A stretch of 64,000 nt of DNA, taken from Acidimicrobiales bacterium. GTDB lineage: Bacteria; Actinomycetota; Acidimicrobiia; Acidimicrobiales; MedAcidi-G1. The translations under genes were made by a program, and so were the position numbers. Every line of letters starts with the position of its first letter. Position 1 is the first letter of the stretch. The stretch covers positions 1 to 64,000 of the forward strand of contig JAQWOV010000021.1 in assembly GCA_029245675.1 (NCBI GenBank), read 5' to 3'. Under the pieces are notes generated by a model. The model ran no database searches. It saw only the letters and a list, made by a program, of their open reading frames with translations, and was not told the DNA's origin. Below, in pieces: positions 28,204 to 35,867 of this stretch.

Positions 28204-29605
28204 TAGTGATTTAGTCATTCAACTTGGAGAAATTGTTGGAAGCGGCAATGTCTTGACCTCCGATGAAGACGTATCTCACCGTAAACACGACTACTGGGTT
28301 TTAAGTCATCTTCAATCTTGGGTTGATGTTTTTGAAGGGAGACCAGGTGCCGTGGTGTCTCCTCATTCTGTGGAAGAGGTTCAAGCCGTGATGCGTCTCG
28401 CAAATGAGACAAGTACTGCAGTTGTTCCTTTTGGTTTAGGAAGTGGAGTTTGTGGTGGAGTACGCCCAGACCAGAGCACACTTTTAATTGATCTTTCTTC
28501 TATGAATCAAATCCGAGAAATTGATGCTTTCAATTTGACTGCAACGTTTGATGCGGGTGTGAACGGTTTAGAGGCAGAAGAAGCTGTCGCTGAACACGGG
28601 TTAACAATCGGGCACTGGCCTCAATCTATTGCATTGAGTTCTGTGGGTGGATGGGTATCCACCCGAGCGGCTGGCCAGTTTTCTACTGCCTACGGAAATA
28701 TTGAAGACATGGTTTATTCTCTTGACGCTGTGTTACCAAATGGAGATCTTGTAACTCTCGGGAAAGCACCTCGTGCCGCTGCCGGCCCTGATCTTCGTCA
28801 TCTTCTTTTAGGTGCGGAAGGGACAATGGGCATAGTTACTGGAGTAACTTTGGCGTTACGTAAACAGCCTGAGAAACGTCAATACCGTGTGTTTCATACG
28901 CCCTCGCTGTCTGCTGGTATTGAGGCTCAACGTCAAATTCTTCAAGCAGGATGGTTGCCGCCCGTGATGAGACAATATGACGAGAGGGAAACTCGTCGTA
29001 CGTTCAAAACTTGGTCAATGGAAGGCCACGGACTTCTTCTCTTAGTGCACGAAGGCCCTGAAGGCAGAGTGGAAGCTGAAGTCAATGCTGTTGACGCTTT
29101 AGCAGACTCTTGCGGATTAATTCGCGGCGACGAGGAAGCCGGAATTCACTGGATGGAAAATCGTAACCATGTTCCCACATGGAATGAGTTATTTGATCGT
29201 GGTTTGGTCGTTGACACTGTTGAAGTTTCTTCCTCTTGGTCTCAAATTGAAGACCTTTACAACAGTGTTATTGAATCGGTGTCGAATATTCCTGGTGTGG
29301 TAGCTGTTTCTGCGCATAGTTCACATGCGTATAGAACTGGAATAAACCTCTATTTTTCATTTGCTGCGGCGGCAGAAGATCCAATGGATCTTGAGCCCAT
29401 CTATCTTGACTGTTGGAAACACATAATGGAAAAGACCGCAGAATGCGGAGGCGGAATTGCTCATCATCATGGCATTGGAAGAGTTCGTAAGCCCTATCTA
29501 GTCCATGACCTCGGTGAATCGGGGTTAGCTCTTCTTCGTAGCGTTAAAGACGCACTTGACCCTAAAGGGCTTTTAAATCCGGGAAATCTTATTCCTGATG
29601 CCTGA
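28196..29605 (+). CDS. FAD-binding oxidase, alkyl-DHAP synthase (AGPS)-like
   Basis: VAO/PCMH-family flavoprotein resembling alkylglycerone-phosphate synthase. Seen are the FAD-binding VSPHSVEEVQAVMRLANE and VPFGLGSGVCGG segments, GPDLRHLLLGAEGTMGIVT, and the H423-H424-H425-G-I-G-R motif corresponding to the HHH active-site motif of AGPS. The ATG at 28196 is chosen because CGGAGAA precedes it and upstream codons in frame lie inside glpD; this gives 469 residues with an 8-base overlap with glpD. Known AGPS makes ether lipids from acyl-DHAP; bacterial homologues next to glpD, as also in mycobacteria as I recall, have unknown chemistry and may instead oxidise or cleave a glycerol-phosphate ether (inference). 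Confidence 0.85.
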   Translation: MLDSDLVIQLGEIVGSGNVLTSDEDVSHRKHDYWVLSHLQSWVDVFEGRPGAVVSPHSVEEVQAVMRLANETSTAVVPFGLGSGVCGGVRPDQSTLLIDLSSMNQIREIDAFNLTATFDAGVNGLEAEEAVAEHGLTIGHWPQSIALSSVGGWVSTRAAGQFSTAYGNIEDMVYSLDAVLPNGDLVTLGKAPRAAAGPDLRHLLLGAEGTMGIVTGVTLALRKQPEKRQYRVFHTPSLSAGIEAQRQILQAGWLPPVMRQYDERETRRTFKTWSMEGHGLLLLVHEGPEGRVEAEVNAVDALADSCGLIRGDEEAGIHWMENRNHVPTWNELFDRGLVVDTVEVSSSWSQIEDLYNSVIESVSNIPGVVAVSAHSSHAYRTGINLYFSFAAAAEDPMDLEPIYLDCWKHIMEKTAECGGGIAHHHGIGRVRKPYLVHDLGESGLALLRSVKDALDPKGLLNPGNLIPDA

Positions 29606-31031
29606 CCTCTTACTTGGTCTCGATGTTGGGACAACAAGTACTCGGTCAGTTATTTTTGACGGTGACGGAAACACGATCGGTTCCTCACAAATCCCTTTAT
29701 CTAGTAACGCTTCTGACTCCATTCATGTAGAACAGGATCTTGAACTGTTATGGAATGCTGTCGTACTGTCCACTAATAACGCTCTAAAAGATGCGGAATG
29801 TTCCCCAACAGACTTGTTTTCTGTTGGGGTAACTACCCAACGTTCCAGCATTGCTGTATGGGAAAAGGACTCTGGTAAGCCGGTTGCCCCGATGGTTGTT
29901 TGGAATGATCTTCGTGGAATTAACCGATCAAATGAGTTACGCAAAGCCGGGTATCCCGTAATGGCTATCGCTGCTGCTTCAAAACTTGAAGCAGTCATAG
30001 ATGGCATTCCTGATGGCCGAGTACGAGCGTCTAATGGATCTCTATTATGGGGGACTTTAGATAGTTATCTTCTGTATCGGATTAGTGGCGGTGATCTTCA
30101 TGTGACCGATAGGTCTTGTGCATGGTCATCGGCTTACCTTGATTTTTTTAATCCAAGTCAATGGAATGAAAAACTTATTTCATATCAAGGATTTGATATA
30201 GATTTTTTCCCTTCCCTGTGCCCGACCACTGGCCATCTTGGTTTCACTACGTCTGATTTTTTAGGAGCAACAGTTCCAATTGGATCTGTTGTCGCTGATC
30301 AACAAGCTGGCATGTTCGCTCACGGTATAACTGACTCTGGTGGATGGAAAGCTACCTACGGCACCTCGGGTGTTTTGATGGTTTCAACGGGATCGGATCC
30401 TCATTTCTCTTCTCCCTTAACTCCAATGTTGTTGGGCGGGTGGGACGATAAGACCTTGTTTGCTTCTGAAGGGATGGTGCGAAGCGCTGGAGAGATGATC
30501 CCTTGGGCAGTTTCTAAAGGAATTGCGAGTTCAATATCCGAGTTTTTTTCTCTGGTGGACACCGTTTCTGATTCAGGTGAACTTTTTGTTCTCCCCGCTC
30601 TGCATGGTTTAGGCACTCCTTACAACGACCCTGAAGCTGTTGTGTTAATTCAAGGGGAATCTAGTTCTTCTTCAAAAGGTGAACTGGCGAAAGCAATTCT
30701 TGAGGGGATTGCCTTTCGTATGAGTGAAATTGTTGAGTTATCTGTTGAGAGCCTTGGCCTTGAGTCCAATAGTGTTTTACCTATTGATGGAGGGTTAAGT
30801 CGTAGTGATGCTTTCTGTCAGATTCAAGCGGATCTACTCGGCAGACCGTTGGTTAGGCATTCGACAGTTGAAGCTACCGTGTATGGGGCAGCAGTAGCTG
30901 GTGGCCAAGGGATTGGATCTGATGTTTGTGGATCTTCAAACCAAGGAGATATTTTTGAGCCGATTTTTACCCGGGACGAAGCAGACGAGAAACTATCTAA
31001 GTGGCAGAAACAAGTTCTGCCTGATAAGTAG
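29598..31031 (+). CDS. FGGY family carbohydrate kinase (glycerol kinase-like)
   Basis: Sugar/polyol kinase of the actin-like ATPase fold, 477 residues. The N-terminal phosphate loop is LLLGLDVGTTSTRSVIFDGD, followed by GVTTQRSSIAVWEKDSG (glycerol kinases have a similar QRET stretch) and the second nucleotide-binding segment with LPIDGGLSRSDAFCQIQADL. It overlaps the AGPS-like gene by 8 bases. With glpD two genes upstream, phosphorylation of glycerol or of an alkyl-glycerol to feed GlpD is the obvious proposal; however, the substrate-specificity residues cannot be judged here and another polyol is possible. Confidence 0.87.
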   Translation: MPDLLLGLDVGTTSTRSVIFDGDGNTIGSSQIPLSSNASDSIHVEQDLELLWNAVVLSTNNALKDAECSPTDLFSVGVTTQRSSIAVWEKDSGKPVAPMVVWNDLRGINRSNELRKAGYPVMAIAAASKLEAVIDGIPDGRVRASNGSLLWGTLDSYLLYRISGGDLHVTDRSCAWSSAYLDFFNPSQWNEKLISYQGFDIDFFPSLCPTTGHLGFTTSDFLGATVPIGSVVADQQAGMFAHGITDSGGWKATYGTSGVLMVSTGSDPHFSSPLTPMLLGGWDDKTLFASEGMVRSAGEMIPWAVSKGIASSISEFFSLVDTVSDSGELFVLPALHGLGTPYNDPEAVVLIQGESSSSSKGELAKAILEGIAFRMSEIVELSVESLGLESNSVLPIDGGLSRSDAFCQIQADLLGRPLVRHSTVEATVYGAAVAGGQGIGSDVCGSSNQGDIFEPIFTRDEADEKLSKWQKQVLPDK

Positions 31032-31044
31032 ATGAGGATTTTTG

Positions 31045-32781
31045 ATGAGTAGTTCTATCCCAGCAAGTTTCTCGCCAGATGATTCGGTGGTTACTATTGG
31101 CCCGCGTGGGCAACGTGCCCATCAGCAGCAATTCACTCATCTTGAGCGTCTGGCCGAAGGGTTTCATGAGGTGACAGATCATGTTTGGTGTCAAGTTGGG
31201 AACGGTTTATCTAATCAGACTTTTATTGAAGGCCCTGAAGGTTTAATCGTTATTGATACTGGTGAGTCAATTGAAGAGATGAATGCTTCGCTTTCTGCGG
31301 TTCGTGAATATTGTTCAACCCCGGTGGCGGCAGTTATTTATACCCATTATCACTACTGCAGTGGAACTCAAGCTCTTTTAGATGGGCAAAACGATGACAT
31401 GCCGATCTGGGGTCACTTTGGGATTGAAAAGAACTTACAAACAATGGCGACTGAGATTAGCCCTACAGGAGGGCGAGGCTTAGTTCATCAATTCTCTATG
31501 CTTTTACCAGAAGATGGACCTGATGCAGCAGCGAGTGTTGGGTTGGGCCTGTATTACCGGCGAGCAGAGCATGCCCCTTTCACTTCTGGATTTGTCGCTC
31601 CTAATCATCTAGTTTCAGAAACTATTGAAGCCACGATTGCAGGCTTTCGGGTGCAAATGGTTCCTGCTCCTTCGGATGCTGATGACAACATCACAATTTT
31701 CTTTCCGGATCTGGGTGTTTGTGTAAATAATCTGGTTTGGCCTGCTTTGTTTAATGTGTTTGCTATTCGCGGTGAACCATACAGGGACCCCCGTGTCCTT
31801 ATTTCAGGTTTAGATCAAATTCTGGCTATGGGCCCTGAATATCTTGTTGGTGCTCATGGGCCACCAATTGTAGGTAAAGACACTATTTCTGCCGGGGTGA
31901 TTGATGCTCGCGATGCTTTGCAGTATCTCTGGGATCAAACCGTACGGGGGGTGAATCGGGGTCTTACCCAAGGAGAACTCATTGAATTTGTTCAACTTCC
32001 TGATTTTTTTGAGCGTTCCTATCTAACTCAACAAAATTATGGGTTGGTTGAGCATCATGTAAGACAAATTCATAACGGATTAGTCGGGTGGTTTGATGGT
32101 GAAGAATCTTCACTTTTTCCTTTGCCAACAGTGGAAAGATGTCAACGCTTGATTGAAGGGTTCGGGGGAAGAGAAAAAGTTTTTAAACAGGCAAAAAATG
32201 CTTTGGAAGAAAATGACCTGCGGTGGGCGCTTGAATTAGCAACCTGGCTTATCCGTAGTGAAGAAAATTCAGTGGGTAGAGCCGATGGAGGGTCGACTGA
32301 AGAACGAGGACTTCTTGCAGGAGTGCTCCGGGAAATTAGTCAGCGAACAACTTCAGCAAACGTTCGCGGATGGTGCCTTACCCGTGTTCTTGAGTTAGAA
32401 GAAAAAATTGATCTTTCGCGGTTTAGGATTCATCGATTTGGACGCAATCAGGTTCTCGCTGGTTCAGCGGAAACTTTTATTCATAGTTTGAAAGTTTTGG
32501 TTGATCCATTAAAAGCTGAAGGTTTGGATATGCATTTGCGGTGGGTGATTACAGATGGGATTACCACTGGACTTTGGGTGCGTAATTGTGTGGCGATACC
32601 TACCGATGGAAGCGATGCAGATGCCGAAATTGTTTTAAGTCAAGAAGTCTTAGCTGATCTACTTTCAGGTCGAGTCTCTCTAAGTGCGTCTATTGACAAT
32701 GGAGAGATTGCAATTAATGGAGATACTGAACAAACTCGTCAACTCCTTAACTGTTTTGATCTTCCATCTTTTCGTAACTAA
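31045..32781 (+). CDS. Alkyl-sulfatase-like protein with degenerate metal site
   Basis: Homologue of the 1345-3264 alkyl sulfatase with the same three parts: metallo-beta-lactamase fold, dimerisation domain and C-terminal SCP2-like domain, 578 residues. The zinc motif is broken: where the active paralogue has H-S-H-L-D-H, this protein has H101-Y-H103-Y-C105-S106, so Asp becomes Cys and the last His becomes Ser. The AEN ligand motif is VNN, although a late His is kept in GAHGPP. Frame and length are intact, so it is probably a working protein with a changed function rather than a pseudogene. ATG at 31045 is preferred over the TTG one codon upstream because GAGGA lies upstream. It follows the FGGY kinase by 13 bases. 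Confidence 0.85.
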   Translation: MSSSIPASFSPDDSVVTIGPRGQRAHQQQFTHLERLAEGFHEVTDHVWCQVGNGLSNQTFIEGPEGLIVIDTGESIEEMNASLSAVREYCSTPVAAVIYTHYHYCSGTQALLDGQNDDMPIWGHFGIEKNLQTMATEISPTGGRGLVHQFSMLLPEDGPDAAASVGLGLYYRRAEHAPFTSGFVAPNHLVSETIEATIAGFRVQMVPAPSDADDNITIFFPDLGVCVNNLVWPALFNVFAIRGEPYRDPRVLISGLDQILAMGPEYLVGAHGPPIVGKDTISAGVIDARDALQYLWDQTVRGVNRGLTQGELIEFVQLPDFFERSYLTQQNYGLVEHHVRQIHNGLVGWFDGEESSLFPLPTVERCQRLIEGFGGREKVFKQAKNALEENDLRWALELATWLIRSEENSVGRADGGSTEERGLLAGVLREISQRTTSANVRGWCLTRVLELEEKIDLSRFRIHRFGRNQVLAGSAETFIHSLKVLVDPLKAEGLDMHLRWVITDGITTGLWVRNCVAIPTDGSDADAEIVLSQEVLADLLSGRVSLSASIDNGEIAINGDTEQTRQLLNCFDLPSFRN

Positions 32782-32824
32782 AAATTTTTACTTTCTTTAG
32801 GGTTGAACCGCTAGTTTCATCTAA

Positions 32825-32855
32825 ACTTTCAAAAGGTACTTCTTTATAGATAGGA
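32825..32855. promoter_or_regulatory. Candidate regulatory region before bioY
   Basis: The 79-base gap ahead of bioY contains an imperfect dyad TGAAC-N5-GTTTCA (about 32804-32819) and, just before the start, TTATAGATAG, a 9-of-10 match to the BioR box TTATAGATAA known from alphaproteobacteria. Neither is proof of a regulator; a 10-base match in AT-rich DNA can be chance. Confidence 0.25.
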
Positions 32856-32860
32856 AAATC

Positions 32861-33466
32861 ATGACTGCTATTTCTCACCTTCCCCGGCCAATAACTTTGA
32901 TTGATTTAATTCCTCGGTCACGTCTTCGTGATTTGGTTGCAGTGTCTTCTTTTGCGCTTCTTACCGCAGGAGCGGCACAAATATCGATACCTCTTGGGTT
33001 TACGCCAGTTCCAATCACTGGTCAAACCTTTGCCGTCCTTCTAGCTGGTGGGGTTCTCGGCTCAAAACTTGGGGCTGCTTCTCAAATGTTTTACGTAATT
33101 TTGGGAGCTTTGGGTCTTCCTTTTTACGCAGATGGTGCTGGTGGGTGGGAAGTCGCGACTGGATCAACCGCTGGTTACCTCTTTGGCTTTATAGTCGCTG
33201 CGTTTCTTGTGGGGTTAATGGCTGAACGAGGTCAGGATCGTAATCTTGTTACTTCACTCCCAGCTTTTATTGCTGGAAGCATAATTATCTACACCTTTGG
33301 TGCCCTTTGGCTTGCCTACAAACTTGACATACCTTTCACTGCAGGAGCAACCGAAGCAAGTGCTGTTGCTTACGGGGTGACACCTTTTATTGTCGGCGAC
33401 ATCCTTAAAGCAGCTTTAGCTGGTGTGCTTTTGCCTGGGGTTTGGCGTCTGAGATCAGACACCTAA
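32861..33466 (+). CDS. bioY: Biotin transporter S component BioY
   Basis: Integral membrane substrate-binding subunit of an ECF-type biotin importer. The 201-residue protein has about six hydrophobic helices and the typical SIPLGFTPVPITGQTFAVLLAG region near the N-terminus, followed by GAASQMFYVILGALGLPFYADG and a C-terminal YGVTPFIVGDILKAALAG. The energising units BioM and BioN are not adjacent, so it either uses a shared ECF module or works alone, as reported for some BioY proteins. Biotin demand may relate to acyl-CoA carboxylases. The gene is monocistronic, convergent with a sulfatase gene. Confidence 0.93.
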   Translation: MTAISHLPRPITLIDLIPRSRLRDLVAVSSFALLTAGAAQISIPLGFTPVPITGQTFAVLLAGGVLGSKLGAASQMFYVILGALGLPFYADGAGGWEVATGSTAGYLFGFIVAAFLVGLMAERGQDRNLVTSLPAFIAGSIIIYTFGALWLAYKLDIPFTAGATEASAVAYGVTPFIVGDILKAALAGVLLPGVWRLRSDT

Positions 33467-33485
33467 TACCCATCAGTGGTGAAAC

Positions 33486-35747
33486 TCACTGGCGCGACCA
33501 TTCACGTTTGGCCGTCACTTCATCTTGATTTACGTCCCTCCCATTTGGAAGTTGAATAGTAACGTCGTGGAGAGTGCCAGTGAAAGCAAAAGGTGATGGG
33601 TATCGCGGAGATACTGCTGATCCGTGGTCTTCTCCAACGCTGATACCAACTGAAGTAAATGTCAATAAATAGAGCGGAATAGTTTCTCTACCGCAGATCT
33701 GTCCATCAATAGACATCTCCGCCCAACCGGTAGTTCCATCACGTTCAAGATGGACTTCTAAGGTGCTATCACCAATGGGGACTTCAATGCTTGATTCCAC
33801 AGTGGTGTGATCGCCAAAAGCGTTGTAGTCAAAAACAAGTTTCTGATTCTGTATGAATAATGAACAGCCAGAGTTCTGGTTGCCGGTTGCTAATAAGACT
33901 CCTTCGTCGCCTTTCATGCTGGTGACTCGAGCTGTGATGTCAACCGCCCTGTCAGTAAGCGACGCTGCTGTTCGGGTTGGGATCGGTGACATAGGTGGTC
34001 GATAGGTATAGCGGCGATCTGGCCGATGAACCGAATGGTCATTTAAACGAGGGATAAATAGTTCAAGTCGACGTTCATCAAGGGGAAGCACACCGTGGGT
34101 TTCTGCCTCTTGCCACCAAAGAGCAATGAGTTCATCTAGCCGGTCTGACTCTCTATCAGCGAGATCATGGCATTCAGATGGGTCTGTTGTAAGGTCAAAT
34201 AATTCCCAAGGTTCAGTATCGAAATCAGCGCCGGGTTGATGTCTAGTAACTGCTTTCCACCAGACCCCATCACGCTCAGCAATTATTGCTCGGTTGCCAG
34301 CGAATTCAAAGTATTGAAGTGTGTTGGTCGCTGGAGCATCTACATCACCGAGAACCGAGACAAATGAATGTCCGGTTACTGGTAACTGGTCGTTACCTCG
34401 GTATGAGACAGGCGGCGTGATGCCAAGGATTTCATAGATGGTCGGCACAATGTCAGATACATAGGTGAACTGATCTCGTTTAGTGCCGGCGGTGTCTCCA
34501 AGACCAGATGGCCAGTGGACAATCATTGGAACATGTACACCGCCCTCATGTGTGAGTGTCTTATACCAGCGAAATGGCGAGTTGCCGCACTGAGCCCAAC
34601 CCCATGGATAGTTTGTATGGCTGCTAGGTCCACCGATATCGTCAATTCGTTTTATCGCTTCATCAGGTGACTCTTTGATTCCATTGAAATGTTTCATTTC
34701 GTGCATAGTGCCGGATGCCCCTCCCTCTTGGGAGGCTCCGTTATCAGCTAAAAGCACCAGAATAGTGTTATCAAGTTCTCCCATGGCTTGAAGCCCGTCA
34801 ACGAATCGGCCAATCTGGTCATCAGTATGGTCTAAGAATGCAGCGAAAGTCTCTTGGAGCCTGCAAGCAAGCCGTTGTTGATTTTCACTTAGGTCGTCCC
34901 AGGGTTCAACACCAGGGTTACGGGGAGCCAGAGTAGTGTCGGGGTTAATTACACCAAGTTCAATTTGACTCTCAAACCAGTGCTGACGTATCAAATCCCA
35001 ACCTTCGTCATAGCGACCTCGATACTTGTCTAGATATTCCTGTGGCGCCTGATGAGGTGCATGGGTAGCTCCAAAAGGTAGGTAGGCGAAGAAGGGACGA
35101 TCAGGGCGAAGTCCCTTGTTGTCGTTAATCATCTTTAACAATTGATCTACGAGATCTTCGGAAAGGTGGTAGCCCTCCTCAGGTGTCGCCGGGGGATCAA
35201 TATGTGTGTTATCGCGTACTAACTCTGGAGAAAACTGATCGGTCTCTCCCGGTAAAAATCCATAAAAGCGTTCAAACCCGCGACCAAGGGGCCATTGATC
35301 AAAAGGACCAGCAGCGGAAATTTCAGTACCAGGATTTAGGTGCCATTTGCCGGCACATAGCGTGGCATATCCTTCATCTCGAAGAACTTCAGCGATCGTG
35401 GCGGCGGAGTTAGAGATTTTTCCAGTTGCATTAGGGAACCCTGTTACCCATCCCGATAGGCCACGCATTCCGACAGCGTGCTGGGATCGACCAGTTAGTA
35501 GTGCTGCCCGTGTCGGAGAACATACTGGGGTCACGTGAAAATTTGTGAACTGCACACCACCAGCCGCTAACTTATTGATATTCGGTGTATCGATATCAGA
35601 TCCGTAACAACCTAGCTGCGCAAATCCAGTATCGTCGAGCAAGACGAAGACCACGTTAGGTGCACCTACTCCAGGGTGTGGTCGCTCTTCAAAATATGGC
35701 TTGGAATCGGCCAGTGTGCGTCCAATTGTTCCTTTGAATTTTGTCAT
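33486..35747 (-). CDS. Large arylsulfatase, S1 family, with C-terminal beta domain
   Basis: Formylglycine-dependent sulfatase of 753 residues. Motif Cys76-Ser-Pro-Thr-Arg lies in PVCSPTRAALLTGR; metal-binding VFVLLDDTGFAQLG is near residue 34 and ADNGASQEGG near the middle, with CAGKWHLNPG carrying the conserved Lys/His. The catalytic module covers about the first 560 residues; the last 150 or so form a predicted beta-rich extension (from about DRRYTYRPPMSPIP), as in PAS/AtsA-like large arylsulfatases. No signal peptide is visible. It diverges from another sulfatase gene across a 120-base region with two strong palindromes. A formylglycine-generating enzyme is required but absent from the window. 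Confidence 0.92.
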   Translation of the reverse strand: MTKFKGTIGRTLADSKPYFEERPHPGVGAPNVVFVLLDDTGFAQLGCYGSDIDTPNINKLAAGGVQFTNFHVTPVCSPTRAALLTGRSQHAVGMRGLSGWVTGFPNATGKISNSAATIAEVLRDEGYATLCAGKWHLNPGTEISAAGPFDQWPLGRGFERFYGFLPGETDQFSPELVRDNTHIDPPATPEEGYHLSEDLVDQLLKMINDNKGLRPDRPFFAYLPFGATHAPHQAPQEYLDKYRGRYDEGWDLIRQHWFESQIELGVINPDTTLAPRNPGVEPWDDLSENQQRLACRLQETFAAFLDHTDDQIGRFVDGLQAMGELDNTILVLLADNGASQEGGASGTMHEMKHFNGIKESPDEAIKRIDDIGGPSSHTNYPWGWAQCGNSPFRWYKTLTHEGGVHVPMIVHWPSGLGDTAGTKRDQFTYVSDIVPTIYEILGITPPVSYRGNDQLPVTGHSFVSVLGDVDAPATNTLQYFEFAGNRAIIAERDGVWWKAVTRHQPGADFDTEPWELFDLTTDPSECHDLADRESDRLDELIALWWQEAETHGVLPLDERRLELFIPRLNDHSVHRPDRRYTYRPPMSPIPTRTAASLTDRAVDITARVTSMKGDEGVLLATGNQNSGCSLFIQNQKLVFDYNAFGDHTTVESSIEVPIGDSTLEVHLERDGTTGWAEMSIDGQICGRETIPLYLLTFTSVGISVGEDHGSAVSPRYPSPFAFTGTLHDVTIQLPNGRDVNQDEVTAKREWSRQ

Positions 35748-35761
35748 ATCACTCCTGCGTA

Positions 35762-35779
35762 TCAGATGGCGCCATCTGA
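35762..35779. promoter_or_regulatory. Perfect 18-bp palindrome, candidate operator
   Basis: TCAGATGGC is followed directly by its exact reverse complement GCCATCTGA. The site lies 15 bases upstream of the arylsulfatase start and inside the divergent promoter region, a position suited to a dimeric repressor such as the TetR-type protein encoded at 37280-37870. Confidence 0.6.
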
Positions 35780-35817
35780 GGCGAATGGGAGAAAGCTCTT
35801 ATTTTGAACTTGATCTC

Positions 35818-35852
35818 ATAAAGTAATTTCATATAGTATGAAATTACTTTAT
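35818..35852. promoter_or_regulatory. 35-bp perfect inverted repeat, candidate TetR operator
   Basis: Arms of 16 bases, ATAAAGTAATTTCATA (35818-35833) and its exact complement in reverse at 35837-35852, are separated by TAG. The right arm ends 15 bases before the ATG at 35868, so a bound repressor would block initiation of the second sulfatase gene and perhaps also the divergent one. The TetR gene is the next gene on that transcript, suggesting autoregulation. Confidence 0.7.
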
Positions 35853-35867
35853 ATCAATGGTGGTCTA

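Noticed and set aside
33474-33491. CAGTG...CACTG inverted repeat between bioY and the arylsulfatase gene as a terminator
   Set aside because: Only five-base arms, no T tract, and it overlaps the sulfatase stop codon.
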